A stretch of DNA of 13,659 bases from Smithellaceae bacterium (GTDB lineage Bacteria; Desulfobacterota; Syntrophia; Syntrophales; Smithellaceae): positions 1 through 13,659 of the forward strand of contig JAQVQT010000029.1 in the NCBI GenBank assembly GCA_028701435.1. The letters are read 5' to 3'. The notes below the pieces were generated by a model. The model worked only from the letters and a program-made list of their open reading frames with translations, ran no database searches and had not been told where the DNA came from. Position numbers and translations under genes: made by a program. Every line of letters begins with the position of its first letter. Within the stretch, counting starts at the first letter, position 1. Shown one piece after another: positions 13,017-13,659 of this stretch.

Positions 13017-13265
13017 CAGACCCTTTGAAAAAGATGGAAAAAAGAGTTTTTAGTAATTTTGAGTTCGTTAATCACGTCCGTGAGGATTTTTCAAGGGGTT
13101 TAAACAACTTTCCGCCGGAGAATTTACCGAAAAACGAAGAATTGCATTTGCATTTGAACGAGACAGCTCCAAACGGGCCTGACACCGGCATGAATTTCTT
13201 GACAGCCCAAACCCGTTTTTGTACATTGCCTTCACCCACCATCAGGCACCGAAAGGGAGGAAAAC
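13017..13265. other. Divergent intergenic region between lipoprotein and dehydrogenase genes
   Basis: It contains the dehydrogenase promoter (13199-13227) and a long-range inverted repeat (13021-13032 with 13087-13098) whose proximal arm overlaps the lipoprotein ribosome-binding site. It also holds a short palindrome TCACG/CGTGA (13072-13083), a TTGCAT tandem (13142-13156) and nested arms around the -35. No convincing promoter for the lipoprotein gene was found on the minus strand. Confidence 0.5.
13199..13227 (+). promoter_or_regulatory. Consensus sigma-70 promoter for the dehydrogenase gene
   Basis: A perfect TTGACA (13199-13204) and TACATT (13222-13227) are separated by 17 bases, 38 bases upstream of the ATG. 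Transcription would start near 13234, giving a leader of about 32 bases that ends in the ribosome-binding site GGGAGG. Confidence 0.75.
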
Positions 13266-13659
13266 ATGAAGGCGCTATACTTCGACAATAATCTTCCGCG
13301 GATCGTCATGGTTCAGGCCGCATCTCTGCTGTACCGGAATGCCGCTCTTCTGCCCTTTTCACCGACACACTACGCCGAGGTGCCGGAACCGAAAATTCCC
13401 AACCCCCGCTGGCTCAAGGTGAAGAACCTGGCCTGCGGACTGTGCGGCACGGACATCCACTTCATGTTCATGGAAATGGACCCCAAGTGCTTTCCCGCGG
13501 CGACCCCGGGCATTGCCCGGAAGTACCTGGGGCACGAACTGCTCGGGGAAGTGATGGAAACGGGGAATGAAGTTGAAGGATTGAAAAAAGGCGACCGGGT
13601 TTGCCTTCGAATCGACTGGCCCTCCTGCTTCCAGATGGAAATGGACCCGCTGTGCCCGC
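13266..13659 (+). CDS. Zinc-dependent alcohol dehydrogenase (MDR family), 5' part only
   Basis: The first 131 residues of a medium-chain dehydrogenase/reductase; the window ends before the nucleotide-binding domain. The N-terminal GroES-like fold is visible. VKNLACGLCGTDIH (52-65) carries the catalytic zinc cysteine C60. GHELLGEVMETGNEVEGLKK (89-108) includes H90-E91, also typical zinc-site residues. GDRVCLRIDWP (109-119) follows, and C121 and C130 may start a structural-zinc cluster. These enzymes oxidise alcohols or polyols, or reduce aldehydes, with NAD(P). The substrate cannot be told from this part. The insert at about 17-38, before AEVPEPKIP, is longer than in classical ADH. The start is ATG 13266 with GGGAGG five bases upstream and its own promoter. 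Confidence 0.85.
   Translation, partial: MKALYFDNNLPRIVMVQAASLLYRNAALLPFSPTHYAEVPEPKIPNPRWLKVKNLACGLCGTDIHFMFMEMDPKCFPAATPGIARKYLGHELLGEVMETGNEVEGLKKGDRVCLRIDWPSCFQMEMDPLCP

Noticed and set aside
13142..13156. TTGCAT tandem repeat
   Set aside because: Only two and a half copies, too short to call a repeat element or binding array.

Overview
The window reads as ordinary chromosomal DNA of a Gram-negative bacterium. Its GC content looks a little above half, ribosome-binding sites are strong, genes in operons sit very close together, and GTG and TTG starts are used freely. A transmembrane CHASE2-type Ser/Thr kinase with its own PP2C phosphatase and FHA protein, an Adhesin_E-like lipoprotein and a YbhGFSR-type exporter together suggest a Desulfobacterota (deltaproteobacterial) genome, possibly Syntrophales-like. 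That taxonomic guess is inference. I see no rRNA, tRNA, CRISPR array, insertion sequence or phage gene.

Bases 29-5154 (minus strand) form one tightly packed operon. In transcript order it encodes a small GIY-YIG protein, an HlyD-type membrane fusion protein, two separate ABC ATPases and two ABC-2 permeases. The last five match the E. coli YbhG-YbhF-YbhS-YbhR order, with the double ATPase YbhF split into two genes. Four of the five junctions overlap, three of them by only 4 bases (GTGA or ATGA), so translational coupling is likely. The two ATPases look like an asymmetric pair, and the start region of the last permease lies in a perfect palindrome.

Bases 5267-6169 (plus strand) carry a YihG-like membrane acyltransferase, divergent from the exporter operon and convergent with the next block.

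Bases 6200-12269 (minus strand) hold a phosphosignalling block in two transcription units. The upstream unit has a strong promoter and encodes a CHASE2-TM-TPR-like-kinase protein, a PP2C phosphatase (TTG start) and a tandem FHA protein. The kinase stop codon abuts the phosphatase ribosome-binding site, and the phosphatase stop codon lies inside the FHA one. The downstream unit also has a good promoter. It encodes two unrecognised acidic proteins: a soluble one with a duplicated N-terminal motif, and one anchored by a C-terminal membrane segment. A short ETM[V/I] peptide occurs in the kinase linker, the FHA inter-domain linker and the anchored protein. It is a reasonable candidate for a phosphothreonine site written by the kinase, read by the FHA domain and erased by PP2C. 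This is the best candidate for an undescribed system here.

Bases 12483-13016 (minus) encode an Adhesin_E-like lipoprotein. From 13266 to the window edge (plus) lies the 5' part of a zinc-dependent medium-chain dehydrogenase gene, preceded by a consensus sigma-70 promoter.
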